Origin: Gallionella sp.
GTDB taxonomy: Bacteria > Pseudomonadota > Gammaproteobacteria > Burkholderiales > Gallionellaceae
Direction of reading: 5' to 3'
Assembly: GCA_030652475.1 (NCBI GenBank)
Contig: JAUSAO010000040.1
Coordinates: forward strand, 1-42,003
Length of the DNA stretch: 42,003 bases
In this document: positions 16,769 to 25,954 of the stretch, one piece after another
Layout: every line of letters begins with the position of its first letter
Position numbering within the stretch: the stretch's first letter is position 1
Notes under the pieces: generated by a model
The model's input: the letters and a program-made list of their open reading frames with translations, nothing else
Databases searched by the model: none
Told to the model about the DNA's origin: nothing
Made by a program: the position numbers and the translations under genes

Positions 16769-18775
16769 ATGACTCACACTGAATATATCGAACTTCCTCC
16801 CTTGATGTCTGCTTGCGGCACGGTGGTTTTGCCCGGATCGAAAAGCATATCCAATCGCGTGCTGCTGCTGGCCGCGCTGTCGCACGGTACGACTGAGGTG
16901 CGCGATCTGCTGCGCTCGGATGATACCGACCGCATGCTGGAGGGTTTGCAGACGCTGGGTGTGGCGGTTGAATCGTTGGGCAATAACGCCTATAAAATCA
17001 CCGGCTGCGGCGGGAAATTTCCGGTCAAGCAGGCTGAATTGTTTCTGGGTAATGCGGGTACGGCATTCCGCCCGTTGACGGCGGTACTGGCCTTGGCAGG
17101 CGGAAATTACACTTTGTCCGGCGTGGCACGTATGCACGAGCGGCCTATCAGTGATCTGGTGGATGCCTTGCGCCAGTTGGGGGCGGATATCCGTTATCAG
17201 GGGAATGAAGGTTTTCCACCGTTGCAGATTTCTCCTGCTGTGTTGGCGGGCGATACGGTGCAGGTACGCGGCGATGTGTCGAGCCAATTCCTCACGGGTT
17301 TGTTGATGGCGCTGCCACTGACCGGACAGACGATAAAAGTCGAGGTGGTGGGCGAACTGATTTCCAGACCTTACATTGAGATCACGCTGGCGATGATGGC
17401 GCGTTTTGGCGTCAGGGTTGAGCGGCAGGGCTGGCAGTGTTTTGTTGTCTTTGGCGGGCAATGCTATCAAAGTCCCGGCACGATATACGTGGAAGGGGAT
17501 GCGTCGTCAGCTTCCTATTTTCTTGCGGCAGGTGCAATCGGTGGCGGTCCGGTACGCGTGGAAGGGGTAGGCAGCAGCAGTGTGCAGGGTGACGTGCGTT
17601 TTGCGGAAGCACTGGAGAAGATGGGTGCTGTCATCACAATGGGCGATAACTGGATCACGGCTTCCGCACCTGTAGATGGAAAGCTGAAAGCCATTGACCT
17701 TGACTGCAATCATATCCCTGATGCGGCAATGACACTGGCTGTCGCGGCCCTGTACGCTGAAGGCACAACCACGTTGCGCAACATTGCCAGCTGGCGCGTA
17801 AAGGAAACCGATCGTATCGCGGCAATGGCGACCGAGCTTCGCAAGGTCGGCGCGACGGTGGAAGAGGGCGCTGATTTTATCCGTGTTACGCACGTAGGGT
17901 GGGCACGTCTTCGTGCCCACGCGGATGCGCAAACACGTGGGCAGACGGAAAATCTGTCTGCCCACCCTACGATAGACACTTACGACGACCATCGCATGGC
18001 GATGTGTTTCTCGCTGGCAGCCTTTGGTGCGAAGGGAATCCGTATTAATGATCCCGCTTGCGTGGCGAAAACCTTTCCGGACTATTTTGCGGCATTTGCC
18101 AGTGTGACGCAGGCCGTGCCGGTGATTGCGATTGATGGCCCGTCCGCCTCTGGAAAAGGCACGGTGGCGCAGCGCGTTGCCATGCAGTTGGGCTTCCATT
18201 ATCTCGATAGTGGTGCGTTGTATCGTCTGCTGGCGATGGCGGCAGAGCGTGATAGTGTGGGGCTGGATGATGAAGCTGCGTTGGCAGCGTTGGCGGCACG
18301 CATCGATATCCGTTTTGAAGACGAACAAATCTGGCTCGATGGGGTGCTGGCGGGTGATGAATTGCGCGGTGAACGGTGTGCCGCCGCCGCATCCCGGGTG
18401 GCAGCTTTGCCTTTGGTGCGTCTTGCTTTGCTGAATAAACAGCACGCGTTCCGTCGCGCGCCGGGCCTGGTAACCGATGGGCGCGATATGGCATCGGTGG
18501 TATTTCCTGATGCATTGCATAAAGTGTTTTTGACCGCCAGTGCTGAGGCGCGTGCAGAACGTCGCTATAAGCAGTTGAAAGAAAAAGGGATGGATGCTAA
18601 TATCGCAAATCTTTTGCAGGATATCAGGGCGCGCGATGAACGCGATACGCAACGCAGCGCCGCTCCCTTGCAACAGTCGCCGGATGCCAGTCTGCTGGAT
18701 ACCACGGCTCTGAACATCGAGCAGGCGGTTGAATCTGTACTGACGGGCTACCGGACGAAATGCTTGGCCCCATAA
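16769..18775 (+). CDS. aroA-cmk: fused EPSP synthase and cytidylate kinase
   Basis: A single 668-aa frame with two enzymes. Residues 1-449 are EPSP synthase (shikimate pathway): [17 protein letters not shown], the PEP-site [13 protein letters not shown] (class I glyphosate-sensitive form), [46 protein letters not shown]. Residues 450-668 are CMP kinase: P-loop [45 protein letters not shown]. No stop or linker separates FASVTQ from AVPVIAIDG. Fused AroA-Cmk is known in some betaproteobacteria. Residues 375-401 are encoded by a palindromic repeat where relatives have a short loop just before the active-site TYDDHRM. An internal GTG near 18115 could also start free Cmk. Confidence 0.95.
   Translation: MTHTEYIELPPLMSACGTVVLPGSKSISNRVLLLAALSHGTTEVRDLLRSDDTDRMLEGLQTLGVAVESLGNNAYKITGCGGKFPVKQAELFLGNAGTAFRPLTAVLALAGGNYTLSGVARMHERPISDLVDALRQLGADIRYQGNEGFPPLQISPAVLAGDTVQVRGDVSSQFLTGLLMALPLTGQTIKVEVVGELISRPYIEITLAMMARFGVRVERQGWQCFVVFGGQCYQSPGTIYVEGDASSASYFLAAGAIGGGPVRVEGVGSSSVQGDVRFAEALEKMGAVITMGDNWITASAPVDGKLKAIDLDCNHIPDAAMTLAVAALYAEGTTTLRNIASWRVKETDRIAAMATELRKVGATVEEGADFIRVTHVGWARLRAHADAQTRGQTENLSAHPTIDTYDDHRMAMCFSLAAFGAKGIRINDPACVAKTFPDYFAAFASVTQAVPVIAIDGPSASGKGTVAQRVAMQLGFHYLDSGALYRLLAMAAERDSVGLDDEAALAALAARIDIRFEDEQIWLDGVLAGDELRGERCAAAASRVAALPLVRLALLNKQHAFRRAPGLVTDGRDMASVVFPDALHKVFLTASAEARAERRYKQLKEKGMDANIANLLQDIRARDERDTQRSAAPLQQSPDASLLDTTALNIEQAVESVLTGYRTKCLAP
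17893..17971. repeat. 79-bp double-hairpin repeat in frame inside aroA
   Basis: Terminal inverted repeats of 13 bp (CGTAGGGTGGGCA at 17893-17905, TGCCCACCCTACG at 17959-17971) enclose two perfect hairpins. Hairpin 1 is GTGGGCACG-TCTT-CGTGCCCAC (17899-17920). Hairpin 2 has 10-bp arms, GTGGGCAGAC (17937-17946) and GTCTGCCCAC (17956-17965). The element is translated as [13 protein letters not shown] and so on, without a stop. It resembles a MITE- or REP-like mobile palindrome and shares ends with the repeat at 9806. Confidence 0.85.
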
Positions 18776-18839
18776 GACTCTCCGTTTTGTGGGTTTTTAA
18801 CTAACCTCTGTGTAAACAGAAAATCTTTAGGTGTATTCG

Positions 18840-20555
18840 ATGAACGCAACTGCTGACGCTGTACTAAACCCCGATAGTTTCGCCGCAATGTTTGAAGAAA
18901 GTTTGACGCGCAAAGAAATGCGCGCTGGCGAACTGATAACCGCACAAGTTGTGCGTATTGACCACAACGTTGTGGTGGTAAATGCCGGACTGAAGTCCGA
19001 AAGCTGGATCCCGGTTGAGGAATTCCTTAACGACAAGGGTGAGATGGAAGTGGCTGCAGGTGATTTCGTCACTGTTGCAATCGAATCGCTGGAAAATGGC
19101 TATGGTGAAACCAAGCTGTCCCGTGAAAAAGCCAAACGTCTGGCTGCATGGCATGATCTCGAATTGGCCATGGAAGAAGGCAAAATCGTTGAAGGTTTTG
19201 TCAGCGGCAAGGTTAAGGGCGGTCTTACTGCCATGGTTAACGGTATCCGTGCATTCCTGCCGGGTTCGCTGGTTGACATCCGTCCGGTCAAGGATACGAC
19301 ACCGTATGAAAACAAGACCATGGAATTCAAGGTCATCAAGCTGGATCGTCGCCGCAATAACGTGGTTGTTTCCCGCCGCGCTGTGCTGGAAGAAACGATG
19401 GGCGCTGATCGCGAATCCGTAATGGAAAACCTGAAAGAAGGCGCAATCGTTAAGGGCGTCGTCAAGAACATCACCGACTACGGTGCGTTCGTTGATCTGG
19501 GCGGTATTGACGGTCTGTTGCACATCACCGATCTGGCATGGCGTCGTGTGAAGCATCCTTCCGAAGTGTTGACTGTTGGCGACGAAATCGAAGCCAAGAT
19601 CCTCAAATTCGATCAGGAAAAGAATCGCGTTTCCCTGGGTATCAAGCAAATGGGCGACGATCCCTGGAATGGTCTGGCACGTCGTTACCCACAAGGTACA
19701 CGTCTGTTCGGTAAGGTCACTAACCTGACTGACTACGGTTCATTCGTTGAAATCGAACAGGGTATCGAAGGTCTGGTACACGTTTCTGAAATGGATTGGA
19801 CTAACAAGAACGTTCACCCTTCCAAAGTTGTGCAGGTAGGTGACGAAGTTGAAGTGATGATTCTGGAAATCGACGAACAGCGTCGTCGTATCTCTCTGGG
19901 TATGAAGCAGTGCCACTCCAATCCTTGGGATGATTTCGCGATCAACCACAAGAAGGGTGACAAAGTTAAGGGTCAAATCAAGTCTATCACTGACTTTGGT
20001 GTGTTTATCGGTCTGGATGGCGACATCGACGGTCTGGTACATCTGTCTGATCTGTCATGGTCTCAGCCTGGCGAAGAAATGGTACGCAACTTCAAGAAGG
20101 GTGATGAAGTTGAGGCTGTGGTTCTGGCCATTGACGTGGAACGTGAGCGCATCTCCCTGGGTATCAAGCAACTGGAAGGTGATCCTTTCGGTGGTTTTGC
20201 TTCCAGCAATGAAAAGGGTGCCATCGTAAACGGTACGGTGAAATCGGTAGATGCCAAGGGTGCAGTGATCGCTCTGGACGGTGACGTTGAGGCTTATCTG
20301 AAAGCATCTGAAGTGTCGGTTGATCGTGTTGAAGATCTGCGCACTCATATGAAAGAGGGCGACACGATCAAGGCCATGATCATCACAGTAGATCGCAAAA
20401 ATCGCGGCATCAATCTGTCTATTAAGGCGCTGAGCAAAGCCGAAGATTCTGCTGCAATGCAGAAATTGGCCTCTGACAGCAGCACCAGTGCGGGTACAAC
20501 CAATCTGGGCGCGTTGCTTAAGGCTAAGTTGAACGGCAGCAAGACTGAAGCTTAA
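18840..20555 (+). CDS. rpsA: 30S ribosomal protein S1
   Basis: Binds mRNA and brings it to the 30S subunit. The 571-aa protein has six S1 (OB-fold) repeats; domains 3-6 show the RNA-binding patterns [55 protein letters not shown] and [22 protein letters not shown] 18840 follows AGGTG by 7 bases; the GTG at 18831 is also in frame but less likely. Directly after aroA-cmk, the standard cmk-rpsA-ihfB order. The codon bias looks stronger than in its neighbours (many CTG, GGT and CGT codons). The 64-base leader may carry S1 autoregulation, known in E. coli. Confidence 0.98.
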   Translation: MNATADAVLNPDSFAAMFEESLTRKEMRAGELITAQVVRIDHNVVVVNAGLKSESWIPVEEFLNDKGEMEVAAGDFVTVAIESLENGYGETKLSREKAKRLAAWHDLELAMEEGKIVEGFVSGKVKGGLTAMVNGIRAFLPGSLVDIRPVKDTTPYENKTMEFKVIKLDRRRNNVVVSRRAVLEETMGADRESVMENLKEGAIVKGVVKNITDYGAFVDLGGIDGLLHITDLAWRRVKHPSEVLTVGDEIEAKILKFDQEKNRVSLGIKQMGDDPWNGLARRYPQGTRLFGKVTNLTDYGSFVEIEQGIEGLVHVSEMDWTNKNVHPSKVVQVGDEVEVMILEIDEQRRRISLGMKQCHSNPWDDFAINHKKGDKVKGQIKSITDFGVFIGLDGDIDGLVHLSDLSWSQPGEEMVRNFKKGDEVEAVVLAIDVERERISLGIKQLEGDPFGGFASSNEKGAIVNGTVKSVDAKGAVIALDGDVEAYLKASEVSVDRVEDLRTHMKEGDTIKAMIITVDRKNRGINLSIKALSKAEDSAAMQKLASDSSTSAGTTNLGALLKAKLNGSKTEA

Positions 20556-20571
20556 GCTCGGGAGAGATTGC

Positions 20572-20859
20572 ATGACTCGTTCTGATTTGATTGCCAGGCT
20601 GGCTGAGTTGCATCCGCAGCTGTTGGCCAAGGATGCTGAGCTTGCCGTAAAAGTGATTCTGGATGCTCTGTCCTCTACGCTGTCGCGTGGGGGACGTGTC
20701 GAGATTCGCGGTTTCGGTAGTTTTGGCTTGAATTACCGTCCACCACGTCAGGGGCGTAATCCCAAGACAGGTGATAAGGTGAAAGTGCCGGCGAAATACG
20801 TGCCACATTTTAAGGCAGGCAAGGATCTCAGAGAGCGGGTTGGTAACGAAGTATCCTGA
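20572..20859 (+). CDS. ihfB: integration host factor beta subunit
   Basis: A 95-aa DNA-bending HU/IHF protein that pairs with Ihf[18 protein letters not shown] is the IhfB-type start; the beta-arm has [22 protein letters not shown] with the intercalating Pro, and [19 protein letters not shown] ends the protein. GGGAGAGA precedes the ATG. It is the last gene before a strong terminator, so it closes the rpsA transcript. Confidence 0.97.
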   Translation: MTRSDLIARLAELHPQLLAKDAELAVKVILDALSSTLSRGGRVEIRGFGSFGLNYRPPRQGRNPKTGDKVKVPAKYVPHFKAGKDLRERVGNEVS

Positions 20860-20880
20860 CGGCTTAGCTGTTTTTAAAAG

Positions 20881-20916
20881 GGCGGTGATATTGAAAGATA
20901 TCGCCGCCTTTTTTTT
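20881..20916 (+). terminator. strong intrinsic terminator after ihfB
   Basis: GGCGGTGATAT (20881-20891) pairs with ATATCGCCGCC (20898-20908), 11 bp with one G-U, around a 6-base loop, followed by eight T (20909-20916). It separates the rpsA-ihfB unit from lapA. Confidence 0.92.
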
Positions 20917-20957
20917 ATTGTGCTATCTTTGTGGCGAATTTTTTAGGGGAAATCTGA

Positions 20958-21245
20958 ATGCGTTACATTAGCTGGCTTTTCCAAATGTTTATTTTTATTA
21001 CGCTGCTCGGCTTTGCGCTTAAAAACGGGCAGCCCGTCACACTGCATTATTTTTTTGGCTATGAATGGCAGTCAACTCTGGTGATTGTGTTGCTGTTGTT
21101 TTTTGCCGTCGGCGCAGCCTTAGGGATATTGGCCACTTTGGGTATCTGGTTCCGTCAACGTCGCGAAATTTCCCGCTTGAAACGCGAGATCAGCGATATC
21201 AGAAAGCTTACCAGTGAAAGTGAAGTCGCTGATGCGCCTGTTTAG
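20958..21245 (+). CDS. lapA: LapA-domain inner-membrane protein
   Basis: A 95-aa DUF1049/LapA protein. Two membrane helices (about 6-21 and 37-60) flank the family motif NGQPVTLHYFFGYEW, and a short basic coiled coil follows (RQRREISRLKREISDIRK). In E. coli LapA works with LapB to control LpxC turnover and LPS assembly. AGGGGAAA lies before the ATG. The gene starts the unit lapA-lapB-pyrF-hldE. Confidence 0.9.
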   Translation: MRYISWLFQMFIFITLLGFALKNGQPVTLHYFFGYEWQSTLVIVLLLFFAVGAALGILATLGIWFRQRREISRLKREISDIRKLTSESEVADAPV

Positions 21246-21390
21246 TGTGCAGGGTAATGAATGTGACTTGTCGAGTCGGGCTTAGCCTTATAATCTCTCC
21301 CTTCAGTCAGAAGCGTGTTGCGTACCTGATTTGCCAGTGCGCTGCCGGCACGCTGGCTTTATTAATATTTCCTCACTGTGCGAGTGTTTA

Positions 21391-22566
21391 ATGGAATTTG
21401 AGCCGTGGATGTTGCTTGTTTTTCCACTATTTTTTGGTATGGGATGGTGGGCCGCTCGTTTAGATATCAAAGACTTGATCTCTGAATCAACTGCTTTGCC
21501 TGAATCGTACTTTCAGGGTTTGAATTTTTTGCTCAACGAGCAACAGGATAAAGCCATAGAGGCCTTTATCGAAGTGGTAAAAATTGATCCGCACACGGTC
21601 GAGTTGCACTTTGCACTGGGCAGTCTGTTTCGTCGTCGCGGTGAGGTGGATCGTGCCTTGCGCATGCATCACAATCTGGTAGACAGAGCCGATCTGGATG
21701 ACGATAAACGTCAGCAGGCCATCTTTGAATTGGCTCAGGATTATTTAAAGGCCGGGATTCTGGATCGGGCCGAACGCCTGTTTCGTGAACTGGATAAATC
21801 TGCTTATGCCAAGCCTGCCCTGGCGTTCTTGCTTGAATTGTTTCAGAAGGAACACGACTGGTTGAAGGCGATTGCTGTAGCGCAACAGTTGTCTGACGTG
21901 ACGGGTCAGTCCTATTGCAAACAGGCTGCGTTTTTTTATTGTGAGTTGGCAGCGGATGAAATTGCAGCGGGTGATCTGATCGCCGCACGTGCGCACTTGC
22001 AACAGGCATTAAATGATTGCCCTGTCAGTGTGCGCGCCACCATCATGCTGGGCGATATGGACAGCGCTGCGGGTAACGCGGAACAGGCTATTGCGCTCTG
22101 GCAGAGTATTGAGACTCAGGATGCGCAGTACTTGCCGCTGGTCGCGGAGCGTTTGCTGATTGCCTACGGTTCACTTGACCGGGAAGCTGAGGGGATACAG
22201 GTATTACGTGGTTATCTGGTTAAATATCACTCGATCGATTTGTTGAACGTGGTATTTGACGGCATGTTGAAATATGAAACGCCGGCGTCGGCCTATCAAT
22301 TGGTGCGTGACGAACTGGAGCGTAATCCAACGCTGCTGGGGCTGGATAAGTTGCTTGAGGCGAGGCTGCTGGAAATGCCGATGGACAGACGCGCCGATGT
22401 TGAAATGGTGAAGGATCTGGTGCATAAACGTACGCGTAATCTGGCGATGTATCACTGTGGTCATTGCGGTTTCAAGGCACGAAAATTTTACTGGCATTGC
22501 CCGGCCTGTCAGGCTTGGGATAGTTATGCGCCCAGGCGCGATGAGGAAAGTGGCAAACCGTTATGA
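21391..22566 (+). CDS. lapB: LPS assembly protein B (TPR protein)
   Basis: A 391-aa protein with an N-terminal membrane anchor ([19 protein letters not shown]), tetratricopeptide repeats over about 45-330, and a C-terminal rubredoxin-type zinc knuckle with Cys356, Cys359, Cys370 and Cys373 (CGHCGF, CPAC). In E. coli LapB links LpxC to FtsH for degradation and so limits LPS synthesis. I chose ATG 21391 (MEFEPWML); the longer frame from 21331 is not conserved in type. The stop overlaps pyrF by 4 bases. Confidence 0.95.
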   Translation: MEFEPWMLLVFPLFFGMGWWAARLDIKDLISESTALPESYFQGLNFLLNEQQDKAIEAFIEVVKIDPHTVELHFALGSLFRRRGEVDRALRMHHNLVDRADLDDDKRQQAIFELAQDYLKAGILDRAERLFRELDKSAYAKPALAFLLELFQKEHDWLKAIAVAQQLSDVTGQSYCKQAAFFYCELAADEIAAGDLIAARAHLQQALNDCPVSVRATIMLGDMDSAAGNAEQAIALWQSIETQDAQYLPLVAERLLIAYGSLDREAEGIQVLRGYLVKYHSIDLLNVVFDGMLKYETPASAYQLVRDELERNPTLLGLDKLLEARLLEMPMDRRADVEMVKDLVHKRTRNLAMYHCGHCGFKARKFYWHCPACQAWDSYAPRRDEESGKPL

Positions 22567-23264
22567 GTGATCCAAAAATTATTGTCGCGCTTGACTATCC
22601 GGGCGCCGTTCCTGCTCTGGCATTGGCGCACCGCTTGTCACCCGAATTATGCCGTCTCAAAGTGGGCAAGGAGCTATTCACAGCGACTGGCCCGGCTTTG
22701 CTGGAACAGCTGATGAAAAGTGGATTTGAAATTTTTCTGGATTTGAAGTTTCACGACATACCCAATACCACCGCGCAGGCCTGCAAGGCTGCGGCCAGCC
22801 TGGGCGTCTGGATGATTAATGTCCACGCTCTGGGTGGGCGGAAAATGCTGGAAGCAGCGGCTAATGCGGTGTCCAGTTGTTCAAAGCCCCCGAAATTGAT
22901 TGCTGTCACGCTGTTGACCAGCATGACGCAACAGGATATCACCGATATTGGCATTGACATGACGCCGGAAGAAATGGTGTTGCGTCTGGCGAAACTGACG
23001 CAAGACGCCGGTCTGGATGGTGTGGTGTGTTCGGCAATGGAAACGGAGCTGCTGCGTAAGCATTGCGGCAATAAATTCTGTCTGGTCACGCCGGGCATAC
23101 GTCCGGCAGCAGCCAGCCTGGATGATCAGTCACGCGTGATGACACCGGCAGCAGCGCTGAAAGCAGGTGCCAGTTATCTGGTGATCGGCCGCCCGATTAC
23201 CAAGGCAACGGACCCCTTGCAGGCTTTGCTTGATATCAATCAGGAAATTCAAGGGATGGCATGA
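22563..23264 (+). CDS. pyrF: orotidine 5'-phosphate decarboxylase
   Basis: Last step of UMP synthesis. The 233-aa TIM barrel has IIVALDYP, the active-site [10 protein letters not shown] (Asp60, Lys62, Asp65), [18 protein letters not shown] and YLVIGRPIT. It is coupled to lapB (ATGA) and to hldE (ATGA), so the three are cotranslated from one message. lapB-pyrF is common in Gammaproteobacteria and Betaproteobacteria. Confidence 0.97.
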   Translation: MSDPKIIVALDYPGAVPALALAHRLSPELCRLKVGKELFTATGPALLEQLMKSGFEIFLDLKFHDIPNTTAQACKAAASLGVWMINVHALGGRKMLEAAANAVSSCSKPPKLIAVTLLTSMTQQDITDIGIDMTPEEMVLRLAKLTQDAGLDGVVCSAMETELLRKHCGNKFCLVTPGIRPAAASLDDQSRVMTPAAALKAGASYLVIGRPITKATDPLQALLDINQEIQGMA

Positions 23265-24199
23265 GCGAGTTACCCGTATTCAAGGGCAGCAAAATATTGG
23301 TGGTCGGCGATGTGATGCTGGATCGTTACTGGTTTGGCGAAGTTCATCGCATTTCGCCTGAGGCGCCCGTGCCGGTGCTCAAGGTGGAACGGGTGGAAGA
23401 ACGTCCCGGTGGTGCGGCGAACGTGGCACGCAACATCGCGGCGCTTGGCGCGCAAGCTACGCTGCTGTCGGTGGTCGGTGACGATGAGGCCGGGGCATGT
23501 CTGGAAAAGTTGCTCAAGCAGCATGATAACCTCAACGCGCTGCTGCATCGCGACAGCAGCATTGCCACCATCATCAAGTTGCGCGCTATCGCGCGACACC
23601 AACAATTGCTGCGCATCGATTTTGAAACGCCGCCCAGTCATGAGGTGTTGCATGCGGCCTTGGCCGACTTTCATGCCCAGTTGCCTTTAGCGGACGTGGT
23701 GATTCTGTCCGACTATGGTAAAGGCGGTCTGGCGCATATCGCTGAAATGATACGGCTGGCGCGCGCCGCTGGCAAACCGGTTCTGGTTGATCCCAAGGGT
23801 GAAGATTATGAGCGTTATCGCGGTGCGACATTGCTGACGCCCAACCGCAGTGAATTTCGTCAGGTGGCAGGCGGCTGGACGACTGAGGCTGAACTGAATG
23901 CCAAAGCCGAAAAGCTGCGTACCGGCTTGCAACTGGAGGCACTGTTGATCACGCGCAGCGAAGATGGCATGAGTCTGTATCGTGACGATGCAGCATTGCA
24001 TGAGCCGACATGCACACGAGAAGTGTTTGATGTCAGCGGCGCGGGTGATACCGTGATCGCCACGCTGGCGGTGATGCTGGCGAGTGGCGCGGATTTGTCT
24101 GCGGCGATGCGCATCGCCAATCGCGCGGCCGGTATCGTGGTTGGCAAACTGGGTACGGCGGTGGTCAGTCGCGAGGAAATTATTCAGGATATGCAGTAG
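23261..24199 (+). CDS. hldE: heptose 7-phosphate kinase (HldE/RfaE domain I)
   Basis: Phosphorylates D-glycero-beta-D-manno-heptose 7-phosphate at C1 for the LPS inner core. The 312-aa product is only the PfkB/ribokinase-like half: [41 protein letters not shown], and the anion hole with catalytic Asp263 in SGAGDT. The C-terminal adenylyltransferase half of E. coli HldE is absent, so that step must be encoded elsewhere; the name hldA or rfaE1 is equally fitting. ATGA overlap with pyrF. Its stop codon is the first three bases of a tandem repeat. Confidence 0.94.
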   Translation: MSELPVFKGSKILVVGDVMLDRYWFGEVHRISPEAPVPVLKVERVEERPGGAANVARNIAALGAQATLLSVVGDDEAGACLEKLLKQHDNLNALLHRDSSIATIIKLRAIARHQQLLRIDFETPPSHEVLHAALADFHAQLPLADVVILSDYGKGGLAHIAEMIRLARAAGKPVLVDPKGEDYERYRGATLLTPNRSEFRQVAGGWTTEAELNAKAEKLRTGLQLEALLITRSEDGMSLYRDDAALHEPTCTREVFDVSGAGDTVIATLAVMLASGADLSAAMRIANRAAGIVVGKLGTAVVSREEIIQDMQ

Positions 24200-24263
24200 G
24201 AACTGGGAAGTAGGAACTGGGAAGTAGGGAGTGGGAAGTAGGGAGTGGGAAGTAGGGGAGTGG
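24197..24263 (+). repeat. tandem heptamer array after hldE
   Basis: Four 14-bp units and a partial fifth: TAGGAACTGGGAAG twice (24197-24224), TAGGGAGTGGGAAG twice (24225-24252), then TAGGGGAGTGG. Each unit is two diverged heptamers (TAGGAAC/TAGGGAG and TGGGAAG). The first TAG is the hldE stop. The G-runs could form a G-quadruplex in the transcript. Confidence 0.85.
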
Positions 24264-24328
24264 TTCCCCGCTTTCCACTGAGGTGCGCAGCATCGCCCCA
24301 CTGCCTAAAAAATTCGAAAGGAACAAAT

Positions 24329-25327
24329 ATGTATTACATCGTCACCGGCGCAGCCGGATTTATTGGTTCCAATCTGGTTAAGGCGCTCAATGCGCGTGGA
24401 GAGAACAACATCATTGCGGTGGACAATCTCACGCATGCCGACAAGTTCAGGAATCTGGTTGATTGTGAAATCGCTGACTTTCTGGATAAGGAAGATTTTC
24501 GAAAAAAAATTCAGGAGGGATTTTTTGATGGCCTGGTCAGCGCCGTGTTTCATCAGGGTGCGTGTTCTGACACCATGGAAACCGATGGCCGCTACATGAT
24601 GGATAATAATTACCAGTACACCCTGGAGTTGCTGAACTACTGCCAGGCGGAGGAAGTGCCGTTTCTGTACGCCTCGTCTGCTTCTGTTTATGGCGGAGGC
24701 CATGTCTTCACTGAAAGCCGCGAGTGTGAAGCGCCGCTGAACGTGTACGCCTATTCCAAGTTTCTGTTTGACCAGATCATGCGGCGTCGCTGGCACAAGC
24801 GCGGCGCGCAGGTTGTCGGGCTGCGTTATTTCAATGTCTATGGCATGCGCGAACAACACAAGGGGCGCATGGCCTCGGTCGCGTTTCATTTTTTCAACCA
24901 GTATCGCGCAGAAGGGCGGGTTAAGTTGTTTGCAGGCTGCGACGGTTATGACAACGGCGGGCAGTTGCGCGATTTTGTTTCAATTGAGGATGTGGTCAAG
25001 GTTAACCTGTTTTTTCTCGATAACCCGGATATTTCGGGTATCTATAATCTCGGTACAGGTGAAGCGCAGAGCTTCAACGATGTGGCGGTGGCGACCGTCA
25101 ACACTTTGCGCAAGGCTGAAGGCAAGCACGCGCTTAGTCTTGCCGAGTTGCAACAGCAGGAGTTGATCAGCTACATCCCGTTTCCTGATGCATTGCGTGG
25201 TAAATATCAAAGCTATACTCAGGCTGACATCGCCGCGCTGCGCGGCACGGGTTATGTCGAGCCGTTCCTGAACGTGGAGCAAGGCGTGGCCCGCTATGTG
25301 GAGCTATTGCTCAAAGTGGCAGGGTAG
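24329..25327 (+). CDS. hldD: ADP-L-glycero-D-manno-heptose 6-epimerase
   Basis: The final step in making ADP-L-heptose for LPS core. The 332-aa short-chain dehydrogenase-like epimerase has NADP motif GAAGFIG (residues 7-13), the ACSDT segment, catalytic Tyr140 and Lys144 (YAYSK), and family motifs [17 protein letters not shown] and [24 protein letters not shown] lies before ATG 24329; the longer frame from 24245 reads through repeat DNA. It follows hldE but has 129 bases of spacer. Confidence 0.97.
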   Translation: MYYIVTGAAGFIGSNLVKALNARGENNIIAVDNLTHADKFRNLVDCEIADFLDKEDFRKKIQEGFFDGLVSAVFHQGACSDTMETDGRYMMDNNYQYTLELLNYCQAEEVPFLYASSASVYGGGHVFTESRECEAPLNVYAYSKFLFDQIMRRRWHKRGAQVVGLRYFNVYGMREQHKGRMASVAFHFFNQYRAEGRVKLFAGCDGYDNGGQLRDFVSIEDVVKVNLFFLDNPDISGIYNLGTGEAQSFNDVAVATVNTLRKAEGKHALSLAELQQQELISYIPFPDALRGKYQSYTQADIAALRGTGYVEPFLNVEQGVARYVELLLKVAG

Positions 25328-25449
25328 GCATTGCTTTGGACACTGGTCTGGGGACGTCAGCAGAGGAGGGAGCGCAGTTTGCCATCATTGCCGCGGCTGT
25401 TTCCCGCACCGCACTTCGGATGCCCATCTATCATGGCCGGACTGGCCTG

Positions 25450-25547
25450 TTTATGACTGAATCATGACTCTTATTCCAGAAATCAAACCCAATCAATCCG
25501 TTGAACTCCTCAAGGAGTTGCATATCCTGAGTTAATTCAGTCATAAA
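25450..25547. repeat. 13-bp inverted repeats bracketing a gene fragment
   Basis: TTTATGACTGAAT (25450-25462) and ATTCAGTCATAAA (25535-25547) are perfect inverted repeats. Between them lies a 67-bp copy of the 5' end of the methyltransferase gene at 28235. This could be a small mobile cassette or the trace of a template-switch event. Confidence 0.75.
25464..25535 (+). pseudogene. truncated duplicate of the methyltransferase 5' end
   Basis: Bases 25464-25530 match 28235-28301 at 62 of 67 positions. The five differences all lie in the first 21 bases and only one changes an amino acid. The frame reads MTLIPEIKPNQSVELLKELH, then ILS and a stop. Upstream sequences of the two copies are unrelated, and similarity ends abruptly at CATATCCTGA. 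The rest of this stretch (25328-25463) holds no gene that I can support. Confidence 0.85.
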
Positions 25548-25615
25548 AATTGACATGAGGGTGAGGGGGCAGGTAACCTAAAAATCGTAAGAATATACTT
25601 TAGAATGGAACTGTC

Positions 25616-25954
25616 ATGATAAGCAGAAAGCATCAGAGCATCATTCGCGCTCAATTAACTGAATTTTCTTTGCCGCCGATTACAGACGGGTTGGTTCTTG
25701 GTCGGCTGTCGCCCATCGGTCACGTGGCGGTGGGTACGGCGTTGAGTTTGTTGACTACAACGGCATTTGAACACTTGCCGATAGAAGATGACGTCATCAG
25801 TGATGTGCTGATACGCAGCGCCATTTTACGTAAAACATCCAAGGAACAACTTATCAATTTTGTGCTTCAGGAAATCAAACCGATTATGGGTGCGGAAGAA
25901 ATCATTCGTTTGGACATAAAAATCGAGATTTTGCTTGAGGTAAAGCAGTCATGA
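25616..25954 (+). CDS. 112-aa protein of unknown function, partner of the GGDEF-EAL gene
   Basis: I do not recognise this family. It is soluble, without signal peptide or membrane helix, and predicted mainly helical, with a hydrophobic middle (GHVAVGTALSLLTTTAF) and an acidic patch (EHLPIEDDVISD). Its stop overlaps the next start by 4 bases (ATGA), so it is translationally coupled to the CBS-PAS-GGDEF-EAL protein. GGAA lies just before ATG 25616, and TTGACA at 25550-25555 with TAACCT 18 bp on may be the promoter. A role in the same signalling unit is inferred from coupling alone. Confidence 0.75.
   Translation: MISRKHQSIIRAQLTEFSLPPITDGLVLGRLSPIGHVAVGTALSLLTTTAFEHLPIEDDVISDVLIRSAILRKTSKEQLINFVLQEIKPIMGAEEIIRLDIKIEILLEVKQS

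Noticed and set aside
17507..18673. Long open frame antisense to aroA-cmk
   Set aside because: Shadow of a GC-biased coding strand; rich in Arg, His and Cys, no recognisable domain.
24245..24328. N-terminal extension of hldD
   Set aside because: It reads through the end of the heptamer array and has no epimerase similarity; ATG 24329 begins the NADP-binding fold.
25361..25440. Small - strand frame reading MIDGHPKCGAGNSRGND
   Set aside because: Only about 25 codons, no ribosome binding site; possibly part of a dispersed repeat, but no second copy lies in the window.
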